This document shows, one piece after another, positions 23,381 to 35,153 of a DNA stretch of 64,000 nt. The stretch comes from Paramecium pentaurelia (taxonomy: Eukaryota > Ciliophora > Oligohymenophorea > Peniculida > Parameciidae), in the NCBI GenBank assembly GCA_905183005.1, contig CAJJDO010000002.1:782656-846655 (forward strand), read 5' to 3'. Made by a program: the position numbers and the translations under genes. Each line of letters opens with the position of its first letter. Positions within the stretch are counted from its first letter, which is position 1. Under the pieces are notes generated by a model. It did not search any database. It was given only the letters and a program-made list of their open reading frames with translations, and was not told the DNA's origin.

Positions 23381-23755
23381 ATGAAAAATATGATGTTACT
23401 TCTCTTGAATTTACTTTTAGTAAGTTATTCAGAGCTCCTACCAAAAGTAGATTAATGCACATGCAAGCAAATTCTTAGTTCTAAAGATTGTACCTAATTA
23501 ACTAAGTGTTAATGGAACACAGCATCAGGTTCTTGTGAAGATCGTAAATCTACAGATTTAGAATCATATTGTTCATTAAATAGTTCTAATTGTCCAATAA
23601 ATGGTTGTGCTTTATAATAAGGAATTTGTAAACCATTTAGTGGATGTTCTGTATATTAAGGAAAAACGCATGAAGAATGTTAAAAGATTTCTCGTTTATG
23701 TACAACAAATGGAGAACATTGTATTAATATTGATTTGTTATGTGATAATTTTAAT
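23381..23755 (+). CDS. Surface-antigen gene, truncated 5' copy (assembly artefact)
   Basis: Contains the first 125 codons of the gene that is complete at 24550-28557, including the signal peptide MKNMMLLLLNLLLVSYS, and is cut off by the N at 23756. Where both exist, the sequence is the same. It should not be counted as a separate gene. Confidence 0.85.
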
Positions 23756-23756
23756 N
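23756..23756. other. Single unresolved base (N) at a contig join
   Basis: The only N seen in the window. It lies exactly between the two copies of the 1168-base repeat, which marks it as a scaffold join and not a sequencing ambiguity. Confidence 0.95.
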
Positions 23757-24924
23757 TACTATAAAAAATAGTAATGTTGTACAACTATGTCTTAATTATT
23801 AATTTTATATATATATATAAATAATAACAGGGTTATTTCTTAATTAAAATAGGAAATTGATAATTTATAAATAAATAATAATTAATGGAAGTGTTCACTT
23901 TACCAATTTTTTAGAAATTAAACAAAATATAATCTTGTTAAGAAGAGGATATCTATGAGCCATTGGATGAACCATAATAATAGCCTAGTTGTGAAGAATG
24001 CAAAAAGGTTTTTACCAACAATTCTAAACTATAAAGACATATACGAGAGACACATTAAAACTTGAAGCAATTTCGATGTGAGTAGTGTGGGAAGGAGTTT
24101 AAGCGTTCTTAGCATCTTAAAAGACATTAATTAACTCATAGTGGAAGTCGACCATTTAAATGTGAAAGTATATAATAGATTTGAGATTGAGGTTGTCCAT
24201 AGAAATTTACATGTAAACATCATTTGAAAAGACATATGTAATTAATTCATGAAATGAAATCATATGAATGCAATGAATGTGATTAAAAGTTTACAAAGAA
24301 GAGATAATTAAAGAAACATTAGTAAGATCATCATAAGAAATAATAAAATGAATTATTTTAATGTTTAAAATGTAATAGAGTATTTTAGAGATTGAGATCT
24401 TTGAAGAAACATAATTTGGTTAGACATAAAAATATAAGAGCATTTGGTTGTGAAAAGTGTAATAAACATTTTGCTCATAAATAAACATTAAATAAGCATA
24501 TATAAAGGTGTCACAGTGAAATTTGAAATTTATTTATATTAATTTATTAATGAAAAATATGATGTTACTTCTCTTGAATTTACTTTTAGTAAGTTATTCA
24601 GAGCTCCTACCAAAAGTAGATTAATGCACATGCAAGCAAATTCTTAGTTCTAAAGATTGTACCTAATTAACTAAGTGTTAATGGAACACAGCATCAGGTT
24701 CTTGTGAAGATCGTAAATCTACAGATTTAGAATCATATTGTTCATTAAATAGTTCTAATTGTCCAATAAATGGTTGTGCTTTATAATAAGGAATTTGTAA
24801 ACCATTTAGTGGATGTTCTGTATATTAAGGAAAAACGCATGAAGAATGTTAAAAGATTTCTCGTTTATGTACAACAAATGGAGAACATTGTATTAATATT
24901 GATTTGTTATGTGATAATTTTAAT
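23757..24924 (+). repeat. Second copy of the exact 1168-base direct repeat
   Basis: Starts directly after the N with the same bases as 22588 and ends at 24924, after which the surface-antigen gene continues in unique sequence. The left-hand copy alone has unique sequence on its left, the right-hand copy alone on its right, as expected of overlapping contigs. Confidence 0.9.
23885..24526 (+). CDS. C2H2 zinc-finger protein, 205 aa (copy 2, duplicate)
   Basis: Identical to the gene at 22716-23357, shifted by 1169 bases, with the same 24-base intron (24168-24191). It ends 23 bases before the full-length surface-antigen gene, so this copy sits in the true genomic context on its right side. See copy 1 for the domain description. 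Confidence 0.85.
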
Positions 24925-27900
24925 GATAATTAATTGGGTTGTGTAGTAGATTTGGATGGATATCCATGTTATTGGAATAATGATAACAAGAAATGTTATT
25001 AAGTTTAAAATTGTAATGAATTACCATCATCTTATACAACTCATTAAACTTGTTATGAAGCTGGATAGATTAAGATGTTAAAATGTACAGCTAAAGAAGG
25101 AGGAGGTTGTATGGATATAACAAGTGATTGTGCCAGTTTATAAAAATTAGGATGTGTATAAAATTAATTAGGTAAAGATTGTTTTTGGGATGGATCTTCA
25201 TGTAAAGATAAAACTTGTACAAATGCTCCTAATTCTTATACAACACATGAATAATGTTAAAAGTATTTAAATACTTGTTCTCTTAATAATGATCAAAAAG
25301 GATGTATGGATATGCCAAATTCATGTGATAGTTATATAAATGAATCATAATGTATTTAAGTTTAAGGAACTTAATGTTTTTGGTTCTCAATTACTTGTAA
25401 GGATGGTGATACTAATTGTTAACCTAAAGCTGAATGCAAATCTTGGACTTGTGAAAATGCTTATTCTACTTATAATAATGATATTTAATGTAGATAATTT
25501 AAAAGTGAATGTACAGTTAATAATACAAATAATGGTTGTATTAAGAGATTGGAATCATGTTATGAATATACAACTCAAAATTAATGTGTAAGTGTATTAA
25601 ATGATTAATAAAATTGTTATTGGAATGGTAGTAAATGTGTTGATAAAACTTGTATCAATGCTGTATTAAATAAATATGATTAAGTATCATGTAGTAGATA
25701 TATGTCATAATGTACAGTATTTAATAATAAATGTACTTAAAAAACTTGTAGTACATATTTAAGTGAAAAATAATGTAGTAATGATTATTAAAATAATAAA
25801 TGTGCTTGGAGTGGAACTTGTACATTAAAAACATGTGAAAATGCAAGTGATGAATTAACATCACATAAAGATTGTTAATAATGGTTAAATAGTTGTACAG
25901 TTTAATCTGATCTTAAAGGATGTCAAAATTTAGAATAAGTTTGTAGTGCTTACAAAATCTAAGATTAATGTTATTTAGCAGGTAATACTAAATATACATG
26001 TTTATGGATCAATGGACAATGTGTTTAAAAAAGTTGTTCTACTGCTAGTCTTTATATTTATACAGATGAAGAATGTAATAGTTATTTAAGTGGATGTATG
26101 ATAAGTGATTAAAAAAGTGGTTGTGTATCTCGTAAAGCTACTTGTATAGAATTATAAGAACATTAATGTTCAATAACTAATTCAGGATCATATTGTTTTT
26201 GGAATGGATTATAATGTGTAGCAAGACAATGTACATAAGTTGTTTATAATACATTTAAAGCATGTAATACATTTTTATCAACTTGTACTGCTAATTATGA
26301 TGGTACTCAATATAATGGATGTGTAAATAAATAAAATAAATGTAATTAATATAATAATGAATTCATGTGTATTGAAAGTTTATCTGAAGGCAAATGTATA
26401 TGGAATAAAAAAGCTACACCTAATGCTTGTGAAGTTAGATCCTGTTAAAATTCTGATCAAACTACAAGTGATGAAGCATGCAATAACTTTTTGAATACTT
26501 GTACTGTTAATTCTGCAAGAACTGGATGTATTGAACGATATTCAAAATGTAGTGAATATGCAAATGAAATTAATTGTAAATATACTAAATCAGGTGGTGA
26601 ATGCATCTGGTATAATAATGTCTGTACAGATAGAACTTGTGATAAAGCTGATAAAACTTATACTTCTCATAATGAATGTTAATCTTATAGTAAGAATTGT
26701 ACTACTAATGGAAAGGGATGCATTAAAATTGATTAATGTTCTTAATATACTACTAAATCAGGATGTATTATTGATAATAATAATTAATTATGTACATTCT
26801 AACCTAGTTGCAATCTACAATAATGTAGTGATGCTCCCTAATCCTATTCAACAGATGAATAATGTAAAAAATATAAAAAAGAGTGTACAACTAATGGAAA
26901 TGGTTGTGTTTTGAGAACTGAATGTTCAGATACTTATATTGAATAGGCATGTGTTACTGATTCTAATGGTAATAAATGTACATGGATTAATAATAAATGT
27001 GTTGCTTATAGTTGTTCAAGTGCTCCCAGTAAGTATGTTACTGAAATAGAGTGTTAATTACATAAACCAGGATGTACAGTAAATTAATCTGGAGGTTGTA
27101 CAAATAAAGGTCTATGCAAAGATGCTAAAATTTAATAAGCTTGTACAACAGATAAATATGGTAATTAATGTAGATTCTCAAAGGATGGATGTAGAGATAT
27201 TATTTGTTCAGATGTTGCATATACAAATCACTATGATTGTGCTAAATTCAATTCTTAATGCACATCTAATGGATTAACTTGCATTACTCAAGCAAAGTGT
27301 GATACCAAAATATAAAGTGGATGCTTTTTAGGTTCAGATGGACCATGTTTATGGGTGAAAAATGGATGTTATCAATATTCATCTTGTACATCACTTTAAT
27401 TCTAGACTCATGAATAATGTTATGAATTCAGTAATGAATGCACAACTGATGGATTTACTTGTATACCAATTGATAAATGTGAAAAATTACCTGCTTAAGG
27501 GTGTATTTAAGGAACAGATGGTAAATGTGTCTATTTATCTGATAAGAATAAATGTGTAGTATTTAAAACTTGTAATTCAATAGAATATACTACTCATTAA
27601 GATTGTTAAAATGTAAATAAGACATGCACAACAGATGAAACTAAATGTATTGAATTATAAGATTGTTCATCATATACTAAATAGTCTAATTGTTAATTAA
27701 ATAGTGATTAATAAAAATGTTATTATGATGAAAAAGAAAAGAAATGCTTAGATTTATAATGTTCCCATATATAATTTACAACTCATGAAGAATGTAATAC
27801 TGCTTTAAAAACTTGTACTACAAATACCACAAAATGCATTTCAATTGATAAATGTGAAAATTATAGTAAAGAATATTGTAATATTGCTCTTGGTTCTGAT

Positions 27901-28557
27901 GGTAAATGCAAATATGATCCAACAGATAATAAATGTCGTTTAATTAAATGTACTGAATTAGTAGATAATTGTACTTAGATTAGTAAATGTGTAGATAGTG
28001 GAATTGGATGTGTTGAATAATTCACATGTGATAAATATGAAACTGAAAAAGGATGTAAATAAGGTGGTAGTGATGGATATTGTGTATGGTATTTAGATAA
28101 TGGAGAAGGAAAATGTAAAATCATGAGTGCTTGTTCAGATGCTTCAACAAATAAAGAGGCATGTTAATCAAAATCATGGACTTGTTAATGGACTGAAACT
28201 GCTACCAAAACCACATGTGCCTAACATACATGTTCATCAAAATCAAAAGAAACTGGATTATGTTTACCTATCTTAGATTTCTTTTAAAAGAATTATGAAT
28301 TGTGTGCATTATCTAGTGAATAGTGTATTTCAGCATAGAAATCTTCTTTAGGGGCATAAACTTGCTTTTAATCTACTGCTTATACATACACATGGGATTC
28401 TGCCAATTCTTTCTGTTTGTAATGTGGAACAATATATACAAATACAAACAATCAGACAAACAATTCCAACAATTCAAATACAAATGATACAGATACTGAC
28501 AACTAAGTTCAAATCTTATTCCCTATGTTAAGTCTGATTATTAGTATATATATATGA
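24550..28557 (+). CDS. Cysteine-rich GPI-anchored surface-antigen-type protein, 1335 aa
   Basis: Likely cell-surface coat protein of the Paramecium immobilisation-antigen (PSA-repeat) type. A signal peptide (MKNMMLLLLNLLLVSYS) precedes about 1270 residues of Cys-rich repeats, then an Asn/Thr/Asp spacer and a hydrophobic tail (QILFPMLSLIISIYI) fitting a GPI-anchor signal. Units of about 65-75 residues recur with the pattern C-x-YTTHEEC, an NTCT-N-GC core and a CxW step (examples: NSYTTHEQCQKYLNTCSLN, KTYTSHNECQSYSKNCTTNG). Well over a hundred Cys are visible. There are no introns: 1336 codons in one frame. Antigens of this kind are usually expressed one at a time, but nothing here shows regulation. 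It stops only 4 bases before the end of the convergent MORN gene. Confidence 0.9.
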
Positions 28558-28561
28558 TTTT

Positions 28562-29512
28562 TCATAAATCTTCCAAATTTAGTATATCAAAGTTTTCTTT
28601 TTAATTATCTTAACTGTTATCAAACCATTTTATTAATTATCCTTCATGCCATTCTCCAAACCTACTCTAACCATTACTCAAGATAACCTTACCCTTCCCA
28701 TTTGCCTTTGATTATTTAAAACCACCTTCATAAGTCTTACCATCTAACAATAATTAATATAGAATACTTGACCATTTTAAAATACCATAACCATTAGGAA
28801 CATCTTTATTAAATAATCCTACATAACAATAACCATTAGGCCATTTAATTTAACCTTAACCACACATAAAATCTTCAAACCACTCTCCATTATATTCTTT
28901 ACCATTCTTCCATACTTAAGATCCTTATCCATGTCTCTTATTATTAATCCAAAATCCTGTATATGTTGAACCATCATTCCAAATGTAAGTTCCCTATCCT
29001 TATTTTATTCCTTCATAAAAGTATCCCTCATATTTACTCCCATCTTCCCAAATTTCTGTCCCATATCCTTATTATAAATCATCCTTCCACTGTCCTTCAA
29101 ATTTACATCCACTTATTGATTGAAATATTCCTCTACCATTTTATTTATCATTTTCCCACTATCCTTCATAATAGTCTCCATCAGGATAAATAAACTTACC
29201 TTACCCATGAGCTCTATTATTCTTCCATTCTCCTTCATATTCTGAACCATCTGGCCATTTTAAAATCCCATATCCTTCTCTTTTATTTCCAACCCAATCT
29301 CCTAAATATTCTGCTCCACTTTTTAAAGTTACTGTTAATTGTTTGGTTCTTTCTTAGGTTTTTGTAGTTTAACTTGAATTCATCTCTTTCTATTTTTTTT
29401 TATAGTTATATTTAATATTGATTTAGCGAGCATCCAAACGATTCAATTCTGTATCATCACAAGGTTCTACATCCTCTTAATATTATTAATTGTTGCAACA
29501 TTGTGCTCCCAT
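28562..29512 (-). CDS. MORN-repeat protein, 308 aa
   Basis: Probable membrane- or cytoskeleton-associated scaffold. After an N-terminus with an early Cys pair and acidic residues (MGAQCCNNQ), about nine MORN repeats follow (YLGDWVGNKREGYGIL, YEGEWKNNRAHGQGKF, YEGQWENDKQNGRGIF, YEGYFYEGIKQGQGTY, YTGFWINNKRHGQGSQ, YNGEWFEDFMCGQGQI). The MGAQCC start could be a myristoylation plus palmitoylation signal (Gly2, Cys5, Cys6), which would place it at membranes. One 24-base intron restores WSNGKTYEGGF in a late repeat; without it the frame stays open but the repeat is spoiled. Spliced length is 309 codons. It converges with the surface-antigen gene with a 4-base gap between stops. Confidence 0.88.
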
Positions 29513-29907
29513 AACAAATTAAATTTAATCAAAAAAACAATACAAAAACTATTATAAAAATTTATAATTTAATTTTTACAATCATTTGAAAAGTATAGTA
29601 TATCTATAAATTAAGTCTAATAAAACATTTATTATTTTTAGTTTCATTAAAATTAATTAAAGTAGATTTCATAAATTCATTAGAATATATAAAATTTTAA
29701 TTTCTATTTCTCATAAGGGTTAAAAACCTTGAAGAAATTAATTAAGAACTAATTAATTCTCATCTTAATTTTAATATCTATAATTAAAGTAGAACTTTTG
29801 GATAACCTTATCAGAAATATTATCATAAAATTATAAACTTTAAATTTGATAATAATAATTTAAATATTAATCATAAGTACAATTTTGATAAAAAAGGATT
29901 CACATTT
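29513..29907. promoter_or_regulatory. Divergent spacer between MORN and coiled-coil genes
   Basis: AT-rich sequence of about 395 bases holding two promoters. I find no frame that reads as protein and no RNA gene. Confidence 0.4.
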
Positions 29908-30937
29908 ATGAATAAGCTTATTAAACCTGAATCAAGAGTTCAACGCAACATTCGTATAGTAATGACGAATATTAAGGAGGAACAAAAATAAAAAGGTATC
30001 CTAGTATTTTAAATTTTAATAAGTTGTAAAATATTTTAGTCATCTTAAGGAAGAAGGTGAATTAGCTAAACCTAGATATGCTCATTCATAATTTCCTTAA
30101 TAGAAATTTAATTAAAGTGTTGCAGAACCTAGTCTCATTGATTTTTAACTTGACAATTAAAATTTGAAAGTAAGTAAAGTGGGAACTCTAGTGGAACCCA
30201 TGATTCCAATATTAGAAGTTTCTAATAAACCTATAATTAAGAAATTCAAAGTTCTAAAACATCCAGTATTCTTAACAGAAAATATAATAAACACAATAAA
30301 GCCAGTCGAAAGAAGTTGTGAATTACCTATATCAATAAAAAGAAGCACTAAATAATAAATGATGAATAAAGAAATTCTACATCGTTTAGGATTATTGAGT
30401 GTTCAAGCAAAGAGGGAACTTCAAATTGAAAAACTAAGCAACAGAGTTCTCAAGGTTTAAAGAAACAAAGAGACATCTTCATTAAATCATAAATAACTAG
30501 AAGCAATTACACTTTAATTGAAAGAAAATGATAAATAAGAATAAATTTAATCTGCTCAAAGATGTACTACTTCAGCATCTGGTGCATCTAGAAAAGCCTA
30601 TGATTTATAGGATGAGTATTTGGTTGATTGTCTAACTGAAAGACTTAATTTGGTATACAGTGTTTAAACCTTTAAAAATAGGCCTTAGACAAGAATTACT
30701 AAAAGAAAAATTCACAATTTTTTTAAAACAGTAACCATGGCGCATTTAGATAATTTAGATGAAATTAAGAAAGATGATCAAAGCATTTAGATATAAATTA
30801 AATCTATTAAAGAAAGTTTATAATTATGTAAGAGACGACTTTTAGATTATAATGATGAAATAGAAATAGCTCTTACAGAAGATATTAAAGGATAAGTCAT
30901 TGAATATAAAAACATTATTAAAAATAAAAAAAAATGA
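29908..30937 (+). CDS. Basic coiled-coil protein, 333 aa, overlaps the next gene
   Basis: Starts MNKLIKPESRVQRNIRIV; one 28-base intron (29996-30023, ending AAG) is needed. The middle third is Pro/Val/Lys-rich and likely extended (VEPMIPILEVSNKPIIKKF). The last 150 residues form coiled coils (LHRLGLLSVQAKRELQIEKL, KDDQSIQIQIKSIKESLQL). A GT...AG stretch at 30656-30684 tempts as an intron but removing it ends the frame early, while leaving it keeps an open frame to the TGA at 30935-30937. Spliced length is 334 codons. That stop overlaps the ATG of the ubiquitin-like gene (ATGA). No family recognised; the layout suggests a cytoskeletal or basal-body component, which is a guess. Confidence 0.65.
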
Positions 30938-31197
30938 CAGATATCAAAAAACTCTATTGCAGATTCGTAACTGGAATGACAGTTGAATTAGATATTAGAC
31001 CGGAAACTAAAACTGTATTATTGCTAAAACAATAACTTTCTGAAGTTATAAATCTTACTCCAGATAGATTATATATTGGATTCGAAACAACTTTATTAGA
31101 TGATCAAGATTATTTGGGTGTAAAAGGAATATCTGATTGTGATACTGTTCATGTAATAACATCCCAATTAACAGAAAAAATAGCATTTAAAAAATGA
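30934..31197 (+). CDS. Small ubiquitin-like domain protein, 87 aa
   Basis: 88 codons, no intron. The sequence alternates as a ubiquitin fold: an initial strand pair (YCRFVTGMTVELDIRPETKT), a helix with VLLLKQQLSEVINLTPDRL, then LYIGFETTLLDDQDYLGVKG and CDTVHVITSQL, close to the ubiquitin arrangement with a D-x-x-L-x-x-x-x-I turn. There is no C-terminal Gly-Gly, so it is not a conjugated modifier; such stand-alone domains usually mediate binding. Its ATG overlaps the TGA of the upstream gene by two bases. An alternative is that it is translated from its own mRNA starting inside the upstream gene. Confidence 0.7.
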
Positions 31198-31392
31198 GAT
31201 TTCATACAATTTTATTAATAATCAATATACATAATTATACCTTTATTTTTCTAAGAGATTTCTTGATTTTTTTTGAATAGAATTACTAATATGAGAGATA
31301 ATTAAAAACAATAGAATTTATATAAAGGATTGTTGATTTGTATAATTTTATTATCTATAGAAATATTAATATATAAATAATATATAATATAA

Positions 31393-34037
31393 ATGGATCT
31401 GAAGAATGAAAAATATAATGAATCATTAACCTAAATTGAGTTGACTGTTGAGACAATTACAAACATTCTTTATAATTACGAATTTTTTAAGAGAATATCA
31501 GGATTTTTAAGTTTAAAGGATGTTTTAACTCTTGGATAAAGCTGTCGTATTTTAAATGAAATCGTTGAGGTTATATGTGAATAATTAACATATAGAAACA
31601 TAAAGAATTCTTTGGAGAGATCTATTATAAATTATTTCTTCATGAATAACTTGAAATGACTCTTGAGTTAAGCTACCCAGACATACAAAAAAGAAGGTAG
31701 ATTAGATTATAGAATTTTGACAATTCTTGTTTTGATTGGAAGAATTAACTTAAAAGAATGATACTAACTAAGTAAATTAGAGTTTAAATAATTAATAGAT
31801 AGACTTTAAAATTTCCATTTATCCTTTGTGATGCTGTGTTTCCCAAACCTATCTTAAAGAGAGAAACTATAGGGATACATTGTGAATCTGAGTTTCAAAT
31901 TATGTTAGCTTAACGTTTAGAACTAGAACAAAAAGGATTTGATAAGTTGTTTGACTTTTAATTTATTTAGAATGAAGTAATTATGTAATATAATCTAATC
32001 CTGTAGTTGATGAATGAGTTAAAACAAAATAAATTATAAATATTGGCTGAAATTTAATATAAGTTATAACATAATGAAAAACTTAAAAAATAGTTTTTAT
32101 AGTATAGATGGTGTTTGTAAGAGGAATCATATGAATTTTAGGAATTATATGTATAAAAAATGGATGTAGTAAATGATGAATTTGAATAATAATTGGAACC
32201 ATAAAATGAAGAATAAATTTGCATTTTTAATTTAATGGAGGAATTTTATTCTTCTTTGGAATGTTATTTGGAAGGATTATAATAGTATTTTAGTGTATTT
32301 ATAAATGCTAATACCATAAACAGTATTGATTTGCTTAGTGAATATGTAATGTATTGGTAAGCTTATAGTAATGCCATTATGGATTTATCAACAATAATCT
32401 TTCCATTTGAGAATATTATAAATGAGTTACATCAAAATCTATTCTCAAAATATCCCTAATATCCAAAGTTTTCAATTTGGAGGGTGATGACTAAAATGTG
32501 GATAAAATATGTAAACTTCAAATTAATCAAAAGATAATTAGAAATGAATAACTCTAAGCTATTTTAATACAATGTTTTTTACGTCTACTCTCAGCTCAAA
32601 GACAATAAATGTTCAAAAAGGAATTTGATTAAGGAGTCAATGATGATCTAGAAAGTACTTAATCATTTTAAATAACTTATGAAATCTATGATAATTTCTT
32701 ATTGAAATAAAGAAATAGTTGTAGAGATTAATATTAAATTGATACTTCACATCAAGTTTATACTGAAATAGTAGATCTATTAAGAAATTTTATTAGATGC
32801 ATTTAAGATATATCAATTAGTGAGGTTAATCAGTCTAATTAATAATTTAGGTTTCTGTTCATTGGGTAGGTCATAAAGATTGTTGTTATGAAGAATTTTA
32901 TGAATAGTTGAGTGAGAAAATATAATATGAAACCAGTTTTTATTATGATGAGAGTAGATAAGTATTTGGATCAAATATTATATCTTTTATCGAGTTTATT
33001 AAGTTTGATAAGGAGTAAATTAATAATTAATTAAACCATTTATTAGATTTTTATAGTAAATTGTACCTGAACCTCTTATGTTCAAAATTGAAAATCTTTA
33101 GAGAGAACACATTTATACATCTTTATATTATTTTTTAGAAGTTTCCTATTTATAAAAATTTGTATAAACCAATAAAGAACAAATCATACAAGTTTACAAA
33201 ACTTCTAAACCTAAATCTCCAAAATAAGAGCGTATTTCAATAACATCATCTTAAAATAATGAACATCTTGAAACATAAGGAGATTCTAATTTAAATGATG
33301 CTTAAAAATTCTTTAATTTATGTTTAGAAAATAGCAATTTAGATTTGGAGGATCTATTAATCAAAGAGAAAAATAAACATTCATAAGATCCTTTATTAGA
33401 AATCATCAAAGTTGCACTTTCTCAAATGAATCTTGAATAATTGGCAGTCTTTGATGATACATATTAATTTGGGAATTCATAAGAATATCTTGATTTTAAT
33501 AGGCCTCCAAGAATACATAGAGCATTTTCAAATACAAAATGTAATTAATTTAATATATAAAAAAAATAAGTGAATGCAGAACAAACTGAAGTTCCAGAAG
33601 AAATTATTAAAGCTGCAAAATAATATTTATTATCCGAACTTTAATTTTCTAAACTATATCAAGTATTCACTGAATATTCCAATTATTATGATAAAATGCT
33701 AATATAAGTTGTAACTAGAGATAGAGATGTTGAATTAATAAATAATGACAGAGAAGTTCCTAGAGTAAGTTTTATTAATTTAATTATAGATCTTACCTGA
33801 ATATCTTTAAAGTTTTTATTATGTTTCTAAATTCTTGACTAATTCTTTACTTGAGGAAAATATTGTTGAGGATTAAGAAGACGAATTTGAAGATCTAGAT
33901 TTACCTCCAAGTCTCTCAAAAAATTCATCAAAAAAATTGAAAAGTATTTTAATAATTTTTAAATAGAAAATTCCAATTAAATTGAATATTATTACTCAGA
34001 AGAAGAAGATGAAATTAGCTACAATGATGGTGCTTGA
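31393..34037 (+). CDS. F-box-like long helical protein, 829 aa
   Basis: Near residue 35-65 it reads RISGFLSLKDVLTLGQSCRI followed by LNEI, the shape of an F-box (L-P, L-x-x-V, C-R/K-x-W). If real, it would dock to SKP1 and recruit substrates to an SCF ubiquitin ligase. The rest is helical and charged (QYKLQHNEKLKKQFLQYRWC) and contains IVPEPLMFKIENLQREHIYT. The C-terminus is acidic (YYYSEEEDEISYNDGA). Six introns (26, 23, 26, 32, 25 and 23 bases) are needed; the 23-base one near 32512 ends AAG. Together they give exactly 830 codons from six separate frame corrections. No substrate-binding repeat was recognised. The F-box call is moderate; the gene structure is better supported. Confidence 0.6.
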
Positions 34038-34148
34038 TTAGCATTTAGCATAAATTAATAGGAATGATAATATAAATATTAATTCTAGATTATTACATTT
34101 TTTTTCTTTTTATAATATTTTAAATGCATTTATTATGCTAAATATTAA

Positions 34149-35085
34149 TCAAATAAATATATCTGATTTAATTTTACCTTCTTCAACCATTTCTAACATA
34201 TCTCCTTCAATATCTTCTACATATTATTTTGATGTATTTATAATCTTTCCACTCATTACAGCAATTAAAATCTATTTAAATAATAGCTACTTAATTATTA
34301 CTTCACCATTAATATAATTTGGATTTGTAGGAAAAACTAAGAAATTATTTTGATTAAGATAATATTTAACAAATGACCATCTCCATTTTTTTGACATTTC
34401 TTTTTTCATAGGCCATTATTCTGGAAATAGATTTCCTTTCAAAGGTCTTTTATCATCTCCAATCAAAGTCTTTAAATTTGTAACATAAAATATTTGGGTA
34501 ACATTTTATTCTTTTACTTTTCTCTATTTTATATTGAGATTTTTATATATTACCCAAAATTTCTTTTCAAATACTACTTCAACTGTTTAACCATCTTTAT
34601 GTAAATAGACTTCAGAAACAACATATCTCAAATATTTGAATTTCTTAAACCATCTCAAAAATACTATTATAGTTTATTTTATTCAACTTACACCAAAATT
34701 CTACAGTAAACATCATTGGTAATGCTGCAGGAAATGTTGAATAAACTAACATCTATAAATTAAATCTTACAAGGATTATGTTTGATTACATTTCCAATTA
34801 ATACCATGGGGAATAAATACATCCAATATTATAACTGATAAGTCCATAGCTGAATTATATATTGAAATTATATATACCAAAGGTTTGTAATAGTAAAGTA
34901 ATGATTTGTTTGATGAATCAAATTTGATTTTCTATTATGGATTATAAGTTAATGTTCTAACTAAATATAATCTTTTATAAAAACTTGTAATCTATCACAG
35001 TATTCTATGGTTTTATTGTGTAAGATTCAACTTTGCAAAATGCATAGATACTTTTATACTATTGTGTGAATCTCCTCAGAACCAT
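34149..35085 (-). CDS. Possible TMEM70/TMEM223-like mitochondrial membrane protein
   Basis: The C-terminal half is clear: PAALPMMFTVEFWLFLRWFK (hydrophobic), then VSEVYLHKDGQTVEVVFEKK, VTNLKTLIGDDKRPLKG and NNFLVFPTNPNYINGEV. The upstream part has RTLTYNPQQKIKFDSSNK and SLLYYYKPLVYIISIYNSA, a second hydrophobic stretch, and an Arg/Ser-rich N-terminus (MVLRRFTQQYKSIYAF) that would fit a mitochondrial presequence. This order resembles the TMEM70/TMEM186/TMEM223 group of inner-membrane assembly factors, but I see no diagnostic motif. A 28-base intron joins EFW to LFLRW; I could not place the other introns with confidence, so the N-terminal half and the start at 35085 are approximate. Stop at 34149-34151. 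Confidence 0.45.
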
Positions 35086-35153
35086 TAATAAATTTTTAAA
35101 AAAATGTGAATATTTTTATTCTCAATTACTAGAGAAAATAATTAGTTAATCAA

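Larger units (their letters stand above)
22588..23755 (+). repeat. First copy of an exact 1168-base direct repeat
   Basis: This segment recurs at 23757-24924 with constant offset 1169; every stretch I compared is identical. It contains the whole zinc-finger gene and the first 125 codons of the surface-antigen gene, and ends abruptly at a single N (23756). The pattern is that of two overlapping contig ends joined without merging, rather than a biological tandem duplication. Confidence 0.9.

Noticed and set aside
26491..26914. Additional plus-strand frames inside the surface-antigen gene
   Set aside because: One is the gene's own frame from an internal Met, the other an out-of-frame shadow; the continuous 1336-codon frame explains the region.
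28963..29193. Plus-strand open frame rich in His, Ile and Leu
   Set aside because: Lies opposite the MORN repeats, whose codons explain it; no start context or motif of its own.
30157..30348. Minus-strand 63-codon frame
   Set aside because: Opposite the coiled-coil gene at 29908-30937, whose frame reads far better.
30656..30691. GT...AG stretches that look like introns in the coiled-coil gene
   Set aside because: The 29-base version breaks the frame within 25 codons; retaining the sequence keeps one open frame to 30937.
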